The translations under genes were made by a program, and so were the position numbers. Of a stretch of 64,000 nt of DNA, positions 1 to 7,292 are shown in pieces. Within the stretch, counting starts at the first letter, position 1. Each line of letters begins with the position of its first letter. The notes below the pieces were generated by a model. The model searched no databases. It worked only from the letters and a program-made list of their open reading frames with translations, and was not told the origin of the DNA. Source of the DNA: an uncultured Oscillospiraceae bacterium. Its GTDB lineage: Bacteria; Bacillota; Clostridia; Oscillospirales; Acutalibacteraceae. The stretch covers positions 30,946 to 94,945 of the forward strand of contig CAJJLZ010000008.1 in the NCBI GenBank assembly GCA_905192745.1. Reading direction: 5' to 3'.

Positions 1-532
1 TCTGCGAATACAGGCCGACGGTAACACCCACTGAAAGAAACATCGCGATCAGGGCAAGGTCGTTTTCAAAATACTGGTTAACCGCCCCGTCCGCCGGCGC
101 AATGAAATCGATGACCACCAGCAGCAGCGAGGACACGGCAGCCACCGCCAGAGACGCTCTCATGGAATATTCAATGGCATAGCTGACAATGAGAAACAGG
201 AAAAGGAATTTATAATAGCTTTCGTTCCAGCCCGACACGCCGATAGCCGAAAGCATCAACGTCAGAAAAAGCGGAAGTTCCAGCCAGATCAGGCGCTTAT
301 TTCTTTTCCGGCTGTTGTGATAGATCAGCATCAGAAGGAAAAGCGCCACCCCCAGCACTGCCAGCGACAAAATGGTGGTAATAATCATGTTGTACTGCAG
401 CTGGCTGTCCGGCCGTTCCCCCCGGAACAGCCATTGAAAAATCGGAATCGCAGCAAAAAATATCGACAGCAGCTTTAGCACAAAAAGCAGAGAGGAAAGC
501 TGCCGTTCCTTATCCAATTCCACGCGATGCAT
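1..532 (-). CDS. Membrane sensor protein, N-terminal part only (probable AgrC-like histidine kinase)
   Basis: Partial gene running off the left edge; the first 177 codons are visible. It starts at ATG 532 behind a strong AAAAGGGGGG ribosome binding site. The translation is a string of hydrophobic helices with short polar loops (about five or six membrane segments), the usual N-terminal sensor module of agr-type receptor kinases. The kinase domain itself would lie outside the window, so that identity is inferred from position: it is the next gene after the AgrD-like pre-peptide on the same strand. A LytTR-type response regulator would be expected further left. Another polytopic membrane protein cannot be excluded. 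Confidence 0.6.
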   Translation of the reverse strand, partial: MHRVELDKERQLSSLLFVLKLLSIFFAAIPIFQWLFRGERPDSQLQYNMIITTILSLAVLGVALFLLMLIYHNSRKRNKRLIWLELPLFLTLMLSAIGVSGWNESYYKFLFLFLIVSYAIEYSMRASLAVAAVSSLLLVVIDFIAPADGAVNQYFENDLALIAMFLSVGVTVGLYSQ

Positions 533-576
533 CTCTATCCCCCCTTTTTACGGACAGATTCGTTTTTCATAAGGAA

Positions 577-620
577 GGCACGGGAAACCATTTCGCAGTT
601 TCCCGTGCCTTTCGTTTTTT
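577..620. terminator. Strong intercistronic hairpin between agrD and the sensor gene
   Basis: A perfect 12-bp stem (577-588 with 598-609) has a 9-base loop. Read on the plus strand it is followed by TTTCGTTTTTT and looks like a terminator, but no plus-strand gene ends here. Read in the direction of the agr operon the T tract is weak (TTCCTTAT), so it probably attenuates or processes the message between the peptide gene and the sensor gene rather than ending it fully. Confidence 0.55.
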
Positions 621-630
621 GCACGGACAA

Positions 631-759
631 CTATTTGTCCGACAGCGACGCGGGTTCCTCCGGCTGATAAAAATAGAACAGACAGGCCGAAGTCGCCACC
701 AGCGTAGCAAGCACCGTGCAGGCCGTTGCTACCAGTCCAAGAATACGGCTCTTTTTCAT
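631..759 (-). CDS. agrD: AgrD-like cyclic lactone autoinducer pre-peptide (42 aa)
   Basis: Short gene with an AGGAGGG ribosome binding site before ATG 759. The 42-residue product has the three-part AgrD layout: a positively charged amphipathic leader (MKKSRILGL), a small hydrophobic stretch, then a core with Cys26 (TSACLFYF) followed by the conserved charged QPEEP-type recognition tail. In this family AgrB cuts after the core and closes a thiolactone on the cysteine, giving a secreted peptide signal. The ring is probably the five residues CLFYF; tail length cannot be told from sequence. It follows agrB and precedes a membrane sensor, the normal order. Confidence 0.88.
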   Translation of the reverse strand: MKKSRILGLVATACTVLATLVATSACLFYFYQPEEPASLSDK

Positions 760-851
760 TTGAAATCCCTCCTTTCCGGCTTTTTCAAAATCGTATATCG
801 GCAAACAAACAGGAACTATGTTCCCCCCCGGCATCCGGCTGTTCCTCTCCG

Positions 852-1475
852 TCAGGCGTTGTGAAACAGCCGACATACGGTTCTGGTAAGAGTAAGCGAC
901 TGCCAAAGCACCGCCAGCGCCAAGGCGCTGGCAATCCGAAGGAAAAGAAGGGGCGGCCGAATCCCCGGCACGGAAGCGGCAGTCAGTGCGATAGTAAACA
1001 GCAGACAAACCGTGAGCAGAACCAACGCGCCGCGGCGGAGCCGACGAATCTTGTCCGCCGAGCGGATCGGCTTCTTCTCCGACGCGACCGGCGCCCGTTT
1101 CCAGACCAGAAGAAACGCCGGAAAATACGCGGCAAGCGATACACCGCACAACGCGGCGGGCGGCAGAAAACGAACCAGCAGATATTCGGAAAGCAGTGCC
1201 ATCACCGCCATAGTGAGCAGGCTGACGGCAATGCACCCCCCCATCGTACGCGCATGGGCGCCGCCGGTAAACTTCCGCAGCGCCCCTACGCCAAGGCAGA
1301 CCGTCAGGCACGAAGCCAGCGTACCGGTCAGAAGCCCGAACAGCGCGGCCAGAACAAGGATCACAAGCATCTGGGTAAACGCCAGCAGGCCATAGGCCAC
1401 CACCGCCTCCTGTTCACCGGTCAGGCCCTGCCGCCGGGCGATACGTCCCGCCGCCTTGCGAACCAGTTTTTCCAT
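852..1475 (-). CDS. agrB: AgrB, accessory gene regulator membrane endopeptidase
   Basis: The 207-residue protein has several membrane segments and the AgrB catalytic pair: His in RKFTGGAHA and Cys seven residues later in TMGGC (about residues 73 and 80). AgrB is the membrane cysteine protease that trims the C-terminal tail of AgrD and catalyses thiolactone formation for export. The start ATG 1475 follows directly on the stop codon of the upstream membrane gene, with AAAAGGGG as ribosome binding site, so the two are co-transcribed. The 92 bases between this gene and agrD show no feature beyond the agrD ribosome site. Confidence 0.92.
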   Translation of the reverse strand: MEKLVRKAAGRIARRQGLTGEQEAVVAYGLLAFTQMLVILVLAALFGLLTGTLASCLTVCLGVGALRKFTGGAHARTMGGCIAVSLLTMAVMALLSEYLLVRFLPPAALCGVSLAAYFPAFLLVWKRAPVASEKKPIRSADKIRRLRRGALVLLTVCLLFTIALTAASVPGIRPPLLFLRIASALALAVLWQSLTLTRTVCRLFHNA

Positions 1476-1973
1476 TCAGGCGCGCCCCTTTTCCGGGACG
1501 CGCAGGGAACGGGCGCGCAGACAATAGAAAATCACCGTACCGAGAGTAAACAGCGCCATGGAGGGAATCACCAGCAGCGCCTTTATCAGGCTGTCGGTCA
1601 ACAGAGCGTCGGTTCGTTCCCTGCCGAGAATCAGCCAGAGGACGGCCACGTTCAGCGCCTCGGTGCAGAACATCACCACGGTCGCCAGCAGGCAGCCCAC
1701 CACCGTCTTTTCCAGACGAAGGCCGCACACTCCGCAGCTCAGGCCAATCAGCGCCAGCATATTCAGAAGCGTATGTACGCCGAAATTGACCGGCAGGTTT
1801 CTGGTCAGCCAGATGACGAGAAACATGACCCCCACCGACAGGACAAACCGTTTCCGGTCGATCCGCTGCCGGCAGAAGGCGTAAATAAACAGCACAAAGG
1901 ACAGACCCTGCGGCAAATAGCCGGTCACCAGCTGCAGCAGATAGGTAATTGCGGTTTTAACCGTCTCCGACAC
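1476..1973 (-). CDS. Hydrophobic membrane protein of the agr-like operon, unknown function
   Basis: GTG start at 1973 chosen because GGGGAGGA lies six bases upstream; the longer ATG reading has no such site. The 165-residue product has about five membrane helices and ends in a short basic tail (LRVPEKGRA). Its general look, including the RNLPVNFGVHT segment, recalls the membrane sensor half of agr receptor kinases, but there is no kinase domain. It overlaps the preceding gene by 17 bases and abuts agrB, so it belongs to this operon. It may be a sensor-like accessory protein; that is inference. Confidence 0.7.
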   Translation of the reverse strand: MSETVKTAITYLLQLVTGYLPQGLSFVLFIYAFCRQRIDRKRFVLSVGVMFLVIWLTRNLPVNFGVHTLLNMLALIGLSCGVCGLRLEKTVVGCLLATVVMFCTEALNVAVLWLILGRERTDALLTDSLIKALLVIPSMALFTLGTVIFYCLRARSLRVPEKGRA

Positions 1974-2523
1974 GGTGTTCCTCCCCTTCCGGGCGCTGCA
2001 GAGTCCGCAGCGTATAAAATAGCACCAGAACCACAAAGACGCGGATCAGCAGGTCGCCGATACTCATCACGCTGTAACCGGTGTCAATAAAATCGCTCAG
2101 CAGCTTCAGGCGGGTATCCGCCGTCCCCATCACATGGATGGTGCTGTGCTCGCCGAACATGGCTTCATTGAAATACCCGGTCACCCGGGAAAGGGTGGGA
2201 TATACCGGCATTTTACCGCCGTTGGCAGCCATGACCGCTTTATTCAGCAGCGTTCCTGCCAAAATAAACCCGGAGCCGGCCAGAGCCGGCTTGTACACCT
2301 TATAAGCGACCACCGGCAGAACATACAGCAGCATATATCCCGTCTTGATATACCCGTACCACTCGACAAACGCGTAATTCCCGCAGAAAATCTGCAGCTG
2401 CAGGAAAATGCCGATCAGTTCGGCGGCAAAAACCGGATACAGCCACCAGGCTTTCAGCAGAGGCTTCAGCCGGTAACCGCGCAGCCGGGCAAATAAAAGC
2501 GTCAGCAAAACGGTAACGGTCAT
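1957..2523 (-). CDS. DUF5317-like membrane protein, first gene of the agr-like operon
   Basis: The ATG at 2523 is chosen because AAGGAG lies seven bases upstream; longer starts lack a site. The 188-residue protein has about five membrane helices and the segment NGGKMPVYPTLS, then a GYF motif and LSDFIDTGYSVMSIGDLLIR, a pattern I recall from small clostridial DUF5317 membrane proteins. Function unknown. It is the first gene behind the promoter at 2581-2609 and overlaps the next gene by 17 bases. Its link to peptide signalling rests only on operon position. Confidence 0.65.
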   Translation of the reverse strand: MTVTVLLTLLFARLRGYRLKPLLKAWWLYPVFAAELIGIFLQLQIFCGNYAFVEWYGYIKTGYMLLYVLPVVAYKVYKPALAGSGFILAGTLLNKAVMAANGGKMPVYPTLSRVTGYFNEAMFGEHSTIHVMGTADTRLKLLSDFIDTGYSVMSIGDLLIRVFVVLVLFYTLRTLQRPEGEEHRVGDG

Positions 2524-2580
2524 GAACAGACTCCTTCCGCCTCCGGCGGCCAAACGGTCAGCAAATGGGAAACCTTTCAA

Positions 2581-2609
2581 AGTATACTATAATTTTCGAA
2601 AATCTACAA
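2581..2609 (-). promoter_or_regulatory. Sigma-A-type promoter of the agr-like operon with palindromic spacer
   Basis: On the minus strand TTGTAG and TATACT are separated by exactly 17 bases, about 60 bases before the first gene of the operon. Most of the spacer is a perfect 12-bp palindrome, ATTTTCGAAAAT (2592-2603), which could be an operator site. Surrounding DNA is clearly more AT-rich than the genes. Confidence 0.7.
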
Positions 2610-2684
2610 GGTAAAATTTGTATTTTTTATATTTCTTTCCATAGGATCCCGTGAAAAGACAATAAATTTCCCCTTTTTCCCCGA

Positions 2685-2722
2685 AAACGGACGAAAGCGG
2701 ACGGTGTACATCCCGTCCGCTT
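2685..2722 (-). terminator. Probable terminator of the ammonium transporter gene
   Basis: Stem GCGGACGG/CCGTCCGC (2697-2704 with 2713-2720) is followed on the minus strand by TTTCGTCCGTTTTC. It lies 30 bases past the stop codon at 2751. The T tract is broken, so moderate confidence. Confidence 0.55.
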
Positions 2723-2750
2723 CCGCCGTATACAATCCTGTTGCCGCCGC

Positions 2751-4442
2751 TTATTCCACATCCTGCAGGGCATCGTACCCTTCTTCACCGGTGCGGACCT
2801 TGATCACATTCTCCACGTCGTATACAAAGATCTTTCCGTCGCCGATATGGCCGGTATACAGAACCTTCTTGGCTGTTTCGACTACCGTATCCACCGGCAC
2901 CTTGCAAACCACGGTTTCCACCTTGACCTTCGGAAGAAGCTGGACGTCCACCGGAACGCCGCGGTAATAGTTGCTGCTGCCCTTCTGCATACCGCAGCCC
3001 ATGACCTGCGTGACCGTCATACCGGTTACGCCGATATTGTTCATGGCGACCTTCAGCGCGTCGAACTTCTCCCGGCGGATAATCATAACCAGCTTGGTCA
3101 TCTTCACATCGTCGCTCTTTTCCACATATCGCGTACCCATGTGCGTGACCTCCACCGCCTGCGATTCCGGAACCTCCGCACCGGTTTCCGCCGCGACCGG
3201 CAGGCCGGCATGAGCGGGCATAAAGTCGGCGTAACTGCTCACCAGACCATGCTCTTCGATATCGAGGCCGTTGATCTCCTCCTTCTCGGAAACCCGCAGT
3301 CCGACCGTCTTTTTAATGAGGGTAAAAATGATAATCATCGTCACGGTAACCCAGGCGATAACCGAAATTACGCCGAGGCACTGAATACCGAAGAACCGGA
3401 AGCCATGGCCGTAGAACACACCCTCGCTGGTGGAAAACAGGCCGGTCAGGAGGGTGCCGGTCGCGCCGCAAAGGCCATGCACGCCCACCGCGCCGACCGG
3501 GTCGTCGATCTTCAGCACTTTATCAATAAATTCGATACCGAACACCACCACAAAGCCCGCGATAATGCCGATGATCGCCGCGCCGGCGGGGGAAACCACA
3601 TCACAGCCCGCCGTAATGGCGACCAGACCGGCCAAGGAACCGTTCAGGGTCATGGAAACGTCCGGCTTTTTGTAGCGAATCCAGGTGATAATCATCACCG
3701 TAACCGTCGAAACCGCCGCCGCCAGGTTGGTGGTCGTAAAGATGGAGCCCATCGCCGTCAGGGTATCGTCGCCCGTCGCGGACACGGTGGAGCCGCCGTT
3801 AAATCCAAACCAGCAGAACCACAGAATAAACACGCCCAGCGCGCCGAGGGCAAGGTTATGGCCGGGAATCGCCTTCGGCTTACCGTCCCTGCCGTATTTT
3901 CCGATACGGGGCCCCAGCATTTTCGCGCCGATCAGCGCCGCGACGCCGCCCACCATATGTACCGCCGTGGAACCGGCAAAATCATGGAATCCCAACTGTG
4001 CCAGCCAGCCGCCGCCCCAGATCCAGTGACCGGAAATCGGATAGACAAACGCGCTGATCGCTACGCTGTAAATACAATAGGAGCTGAACTTGGTCCGTTC
4101 CGCCATAGCGCCGGAAACAATGGTTGCCGCCGTCGCACAGAAAACGGTCTGGAAGATAAAATATACCGGGGTGGGAACCGTCAGGCCGAGGAAGCTGTAA
4201 TCCTTCGTCACAAAGGGATCAAAGCCGCCGACCAGCGCGCCGGTGCCCGCGAACATCAGACCGAAGCCGAGAATCCAGTAAACCGGGGTGCCGAGAGCAA
4301 AGTCCATCAGGTTTTTCATAATGATATTGCCGGAGTTTTTCGCCCGGGTAAAGCCGGTCTCCACCATTGCGAAACCCGCCTGCATGAAAAACACCAGCGC
4401 CGCTCCAAGCAGCGTCCAAATGGTGTCTGCTGAGGAAAACAT
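2751..4442 (-). CDS. amtB: Ammonium transporter with fused C-terminal P-II signalling domain
   Basis: The 563-residue protein joins two proteins that are usually separate. Residues 1 to about 400 are an Amt/Rh ammonium channel with the two pore histidines in STAVHMVGG and VGVHGLCGATG. After a hydrophilic linker, residues from about 445 form a complete P-II (GlnB/GlnK) domain beginning MTKLVMIIRREKFD, with a T-loop (KGSSNYYRGV) that keeps the tyrosine modified in GlnB-type proteins, then the typical FLPKVKIE-like strand (LLPKVKVETVV). P-II proteins normally plug Amt channels according to 2-oxoglutarate and ATP/ADP levels; here the plug is tethered. The start at 4442 is preceded by AAGGAAGGAG. 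Its leader is unusually long. Confidence 0.95.
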   Translation of the reverse strand: MFSSADTIWTLLGAALVFFMQAGFAMVETGFTRAKNSGNIIMKNLMDFALGTPVYWILGFGLMFAGTGALVGGFDPFVTKDYSFLGLTVPTPVYFIFQTVFCATAATIVSGAMAERTKFSSYCIYSVAISAFVYPISGHWIWGGGWLAQLGFHDFAGSTAVHMVGGVAALIGAKMLGPRIGKYGRDGKPKAIPGHNLALGALGVFILWFCWFGFNGGSTVSATGDDTLTAMGSIFTTTNLAAAVSTVTVMIITWIRYKKPDVSMTLNGSLAGLVAITAGCDVVSPAGAAIIGIIAGFVVVFGIEFIDKVLKIDDPVGAVGVHGLCGATGTLLTGLFSTSEGVFYGHGFRFFGIQCLGVISVIAWVTVTMIIIFTLIKKTVGLRVSEKEEINGLDIEEHGLVSSYADFMPAHAGLPVAAETGAEVPESQAVEVTHMGTRYVEKSDDVKMTKLVMIIRREKFDALKVAMNNIGVTGMTVTQVMGCGMQKGSSNYYRGVPVDVQLLPKVKVETVVCKVPVDTVVETAKKVLYTGHIGDGKIFVYDVENVIKVRTGEEGYDALQDVE

Positions 4443-4715
4443 ACGAATCTCCTTCCTTTCTGCGGGGAACCGGCCGGACCACACCCGCCGGATTTCCCCA
4501 GCCCGGAACCGCTGTTCCAGACTCCCTCTGAATTGGATTGTCAAACCGCCACAACAGTTTGAGCCGAGCCGCGCGCGCTTCTGCAGAAAGCGAAACCCCC
4601 ATCCCCACACAAAGGAATCCGGCGATCCGCCGTCCTTTTCGTGGGGAAACCCGGGAAGCTGAAAACAACAAAAAAGCGCCGCAGGTTTTTCAACCTGCAG
4701 CGCCTTTGCTGTCTT
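4443..4715 (-). promoter_or_regulatory. Long structured 5-prime leader of the ammonium transporter gene
   Basis: About 270 bases separate the predicted transcription start (near 4716) from the start codon at 4442, with no convincing gene. The RNA could form a large hairpin with pairs CCCCAC/GTGGGG, AAAGGA/TCCTTT and CGGCG/CGCCG nested in order (about 4601-4648). Just before it sits the terminator at 4666-4703. The layout suggests a control region whose read-through decides amt expression. No riboswitch class I know was recognised. Confidence 0.5.
4666..4703 (-). terminator. Promoter-proximal intrinsic terminator in the amt leader
   Basis: The stem is GCGC, a G-U pair, then GCAGGTT, closed by a GAAA tetraloop (4676-4703). 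On the minus strand it is followed by TTTTTTGTTG. It starts only about 13 bases after the predicted transcription start, so unopposed transcription would end as an RNA of roughly 45-50 bases before reaching the transporter gene. Confidence 0.8.
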
Positions 4716-4722
4716 TAGCCGT

Positions 4723-4751
4723 ATTTTACCTCTCTGTCTCGGATTTGTCAA
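4723..4751 (-). promoter_or_regulatory. Consensus sigma-A promoter for the ammonium transporter
   Basis: A perfect TTGACA (4746-4751), a 17-base spacer and TAAAAT (4723-4728) on the minus strand. This is the best housekeeping-type promoter seen in the window, and it reads straight into the terminator above. Confidence 0.85.
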
Positions 4752-4860
4752 CCCTTCTTGGGAGATTTTTGCACAATCTAATTTTAAATCCTGCAGTTTC
4801 GTGATAACGCCCTGAATCTCAAAGAATTTATCGGGAATATTTGCAGGAGTTCAACATCCG

Positions 4861-5352
4861 TCATGCAAAGCGTGCCCGAGGACGGGGAATCTCTCCCCGA
4901 ATTTTAAAGCCGTATCCCCAAATGGTTTCAATCGTTACTCCTGTCCCCTGCAGCTTTTTCCGAAGCCGTTTCACAGTATCGTCCGCCACCCGGGTGCCGG
5001 AATCGTTCTCAAAGCCCCATACCGCAGGAAGCAGCTCCGTTCTCGGCACCGCGCGGGATGAATTTTTCAGCAGATAGGAAAGCATGGCGAATTCCGTCGG
5101 AGTGAAATGAAGCATCTCGCCGTTATGCGTCACCTCCATGTTTTCGACGTCAACCGTCAGTTCCCCAATCCGCACCTTATCGGAAGGACTGACCGGCGTA
5201 CAGATCAGGGCGATATCCGCCATAATCCGGTTTTTTCCCATCTCATCCGACACCGACGTATACTCCACCGAATACCCGTTGCCGCGAAGAGAAGACAAAA
5301 GCGTATCCAGCATCCGGCTATCGTCCCCATACACATAAACAAGCTTTGGCAT
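4861..5352 (-). CDS. Atypical OmpR-type response regulator with truncated receiver
   Basis: 163 residues, against about 230 for a normal OmpR/PhoB regulator. The C-terminal half is a good winged-helix DNA-binding domain (from about residue 70: HFTPTEFAMLSYLL, ending ETIWGYGFKI). The N-terminal 50 residues resemble only the start of a receiver (KLVYVYGDDSRM) up to the third strand (DIALICT), where the phospho-acceptor aspartate should follow; the rest of the receiver is missing. It therefore probably binds DNA without phosphorylation. It lies upstream of the ammonium transporter on the same strand, so nitrogen control is possible but not shown. Start at 5352 follows GGGGGAG. Confidence 0.85.
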   Translation of the reverse strand: MPKLVYVYGDDSRMLDTLLSSLRGNGYSVEYTSVSDEMGKNRIMADIALICTPVSPSDKVRIGELTVDVENMEVTHNGEMLHFTPTEFAMLSYLLKNSSRAVPRTELLPAVWGFENDSGTRVADDTVKRLRKKLQGTGVTIETIWGYGFKIRGEIPRPRARFA

Positions 5353-5538
5353 TTCGCGCTTCTCCCCCTGATTAAAATTTCGTGTTCCGGGGTTTGTGGG
5401 TATTCCGAACACTTTTCATGCTTTCATTTTACAGGAACTGTGTGTTGTTTTTGTGAACAAGCGGCGACAAATTTGAAAATAAAACCACAAAATCTCTCTA
5501 TTTTCCCTTAACATTAACATAAAGAGAAGACATTTCCA

Positions 5539-6975
5539 TTAACGACCGGCATTTTTTCGGTGAATAGGGCAGCGGATAAGCAAACGAAGGAGCGCGGGGC
5601 CATGAAAGGGGATGAGCGGGAAAAGATAGCTTCCGCCGGAGGCGGGACGGGTGGTGGCGGCCACAATCAGCATCAGGAGAAGTCCGCCGATGAAACCCCA
5701 CAGGCCGCCCAGCGCCGTCAAAATCAGAAGGAGGATCCGGAACAGCTTGAAGGCATAGCTCAGTTCAAAGCTGGGCTGGGTAAAGGTCGCGATCGCTACA
5801 AACGCCATATACAGCATGACCTCCGGCACAAACAGACCGGCGCTGACAGCGAATTCACCGAGAATCAGCGCGCCGACAATGCCGAACGCGTTGCTCAGCG
5901 CGCTGGGCGTATTCAGGGAAGCCAATTTGATCCCGTCGATCATCAGCTCAATGATAATAAGCTGAACCAGAATCGGTACGCTGTTTGGCTCTGCGATCCG
6001 GATAAAATCCAGCGCGGGAGGAATCCAATCCGGATGGGTAATCAGCAGATACCACACCGGGGTCAGAAACAGGGTGAGCAGAAAAATCGTCATCCGCACC
6101 AGACGCAGATAGGTCCCCACCAGCGGCGGAAAATAAAAATCGTTGGCATCCTGCACGAATTCAAAAATCGAGGTGGGAAGCAGCATCACCGACGGCGTAT
6201 TGTCCACCACTACGGCGATCCCTCCCTCCGCAATCGCGGCGGCGGCACAATCCGGGCGTTCGGTATACCGCACCTTGGGAAAAGGGTTATACCACTGGCG
6301 GCGTACCAGACATTCGGCCAGGCTCTCCTGCCCCATCGTCAGGGAGGGAATGGTAATTTTCCGAATTTCCTCCTTCAGCCGGCGGACCCGCTTGGGATCG
6401 GCCACCCCTTCCATATAGCTGATGACCACATCGGTGCGGGAAACCGTTCCTACCTGCACATAATCCATGGTCAGCCGGGGATCCCGCAGCCGCCGCCGGA
6501 TGAGGGCCGTGTTGAAAACCAGCGTTTCCACAAAGCCGTCGTGCGCGCCGCGGAGCACCCGGTCGTCGCTCGGTTCCTCCACCCCGCGGGCCGGATAGGT
6601 GCGGGCGTCAACCATCAGGGCGCCGGTATAGCCCTCAATCAGCAGCGCAATGGTGCCGGAAAGGACCTGAACCGCGATCGTTTCCTCCTCATCGGCCGGA
6701 TCCACCTCCACATAAGGAATAAACTGATCGGCGAACGCCTCCACCGTATCGACGGCCTCCATCTGCTCCGGTTTCACCCCCATGAGGAATTGCATGATCT
6801 TTTCCATCAGATCGTCCTTGACAAATCCGTCGATAAAGTAAAGCCGTGCCTTTCGTCCTCCAACCGTCATATTCCGGCCGATTACGTCAAAGCTTTCCGC
6901 AACGCGCAGACGGCCGTCCATCCGGCTGGTATTTGTCGCAAAATCCGCCGTCAGTTTTTGAGAGGTATCTTTCAT
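5539..6975 (-). CDS. spoVAF: Stage V sporulation protein AF, GerA-family membrane protein
   Basis: The 478-residue product matches the GerA/SpoVAF family: a soluble N-terminal half (GGRKARLYFIDGFVKDD), a central EGVADPKRVRRLKEEI segment, the conserved GGIAVVVDNTPSVMLLPTS region, then about five membrane helices with HTPS-like LNTPSALSNAFG and GALILGEFAV motifs. SpoVAF-type proteins sit in the inner spore membrane and act with SpoVA channels and GerA receptors in dipicolinate release during germination. No spoVAA-E genes are next to it, so it is a detached copy. A related GerA A-subunit is the alternative. The ribosome site GGAAAGGAAG precedes ATG 6975. Confidence 0.8.
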   Translation of the reverse strand: MKDTSQKLTADFATNTSRMDGRLRVAESFDVIGRNMTVGGRKARLYFIDGFVKDDLMEKIMQFLMGVKPEQMEAVDTVEAFADQFIPYVEVDPADEEETIAVQVLSGTIALLIEGYTGALMVDARTYPARGVEEPSDDRVLRGAHDGFVETLVFNTALIRRRLRDPRLTMDYVQVGTVSRTDVVISYMEGVADPKRVRRLKEEIRKITIPSLTMGQESLAECLVRRQWYNPFPKVRYTERPDCAAAAIAEGGIAVVVDNTPSVMLLPTSIFEFVQDANDFYFPPLVGTYLRLVRMTIFLLTLFLTPVWYLLITHPDWIPPALDFIRIAEPNSVPILVQLIIIELMIDGIKLASLNTPSALSNAFGIVGALILGEFAVSAGLFVPEVMLYMAFVAIATFTQPSFELSYAFKLFRILLLILTALGGLWGFIGGLLLMLIVAATTRPASGGSYLFPLIPFHGPALLRLLIRCPIHRKNAGR

Positions 6976-7109
6976 TTTATCATTTCTTCCTTTCCTGCCT
7001 TACCAGAGCGCCATGGATTGCGTCGTTTTAGTCTTGCCGCCGGAAAGGCCAATTATCAGCCGATTTCCCCGCAGAGGAGGAAAAAACGGCGGACGGCGTT
7101 GAAACGGCG

Positions 7110-7138
7110 TTGAATTTGAAAAGTAATTCTGATATAAT
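7110..7138 (+). promoter_or_regulatory. Sigma-A-type promoter for the DUF4190 gene
   Basis: TTGAAT (7110-7115) and a perfect TATAAT (7133-7138) are 17 bases apart. It lies in the 317-base gap between the divergent spoVAF and DUF4190 genes; nothing else was recognised in that gap. Confidence 0.75.
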
Positions 7139-7292
7139 AAAACACAGTTGCCGTACCGTTATACGGATGACACCGCCCGGTCCGCAGCGCATGAATTATA
7201 CGGCTTCTTTTTTGGCCTGCGGCACATACGATAAAACGTGTAAATCAAGCAACTGGGTTTTCATACGATTTTTTGAAAGAATGGAGATTGCT

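Noticed and set aside
4516..4544. Second TTGACA in the amt leader
   Set aside because: Seventeen bases downstream the sequence is TCTGGA, which is not a usable -10.
5508..5519. TTAACATTAACA as a PhoP box pair
   Set aside because: The two hexamers are directly adjacent, whereas PhoP boxes are spaced by about five bases, and no suitably placed promoter was found.
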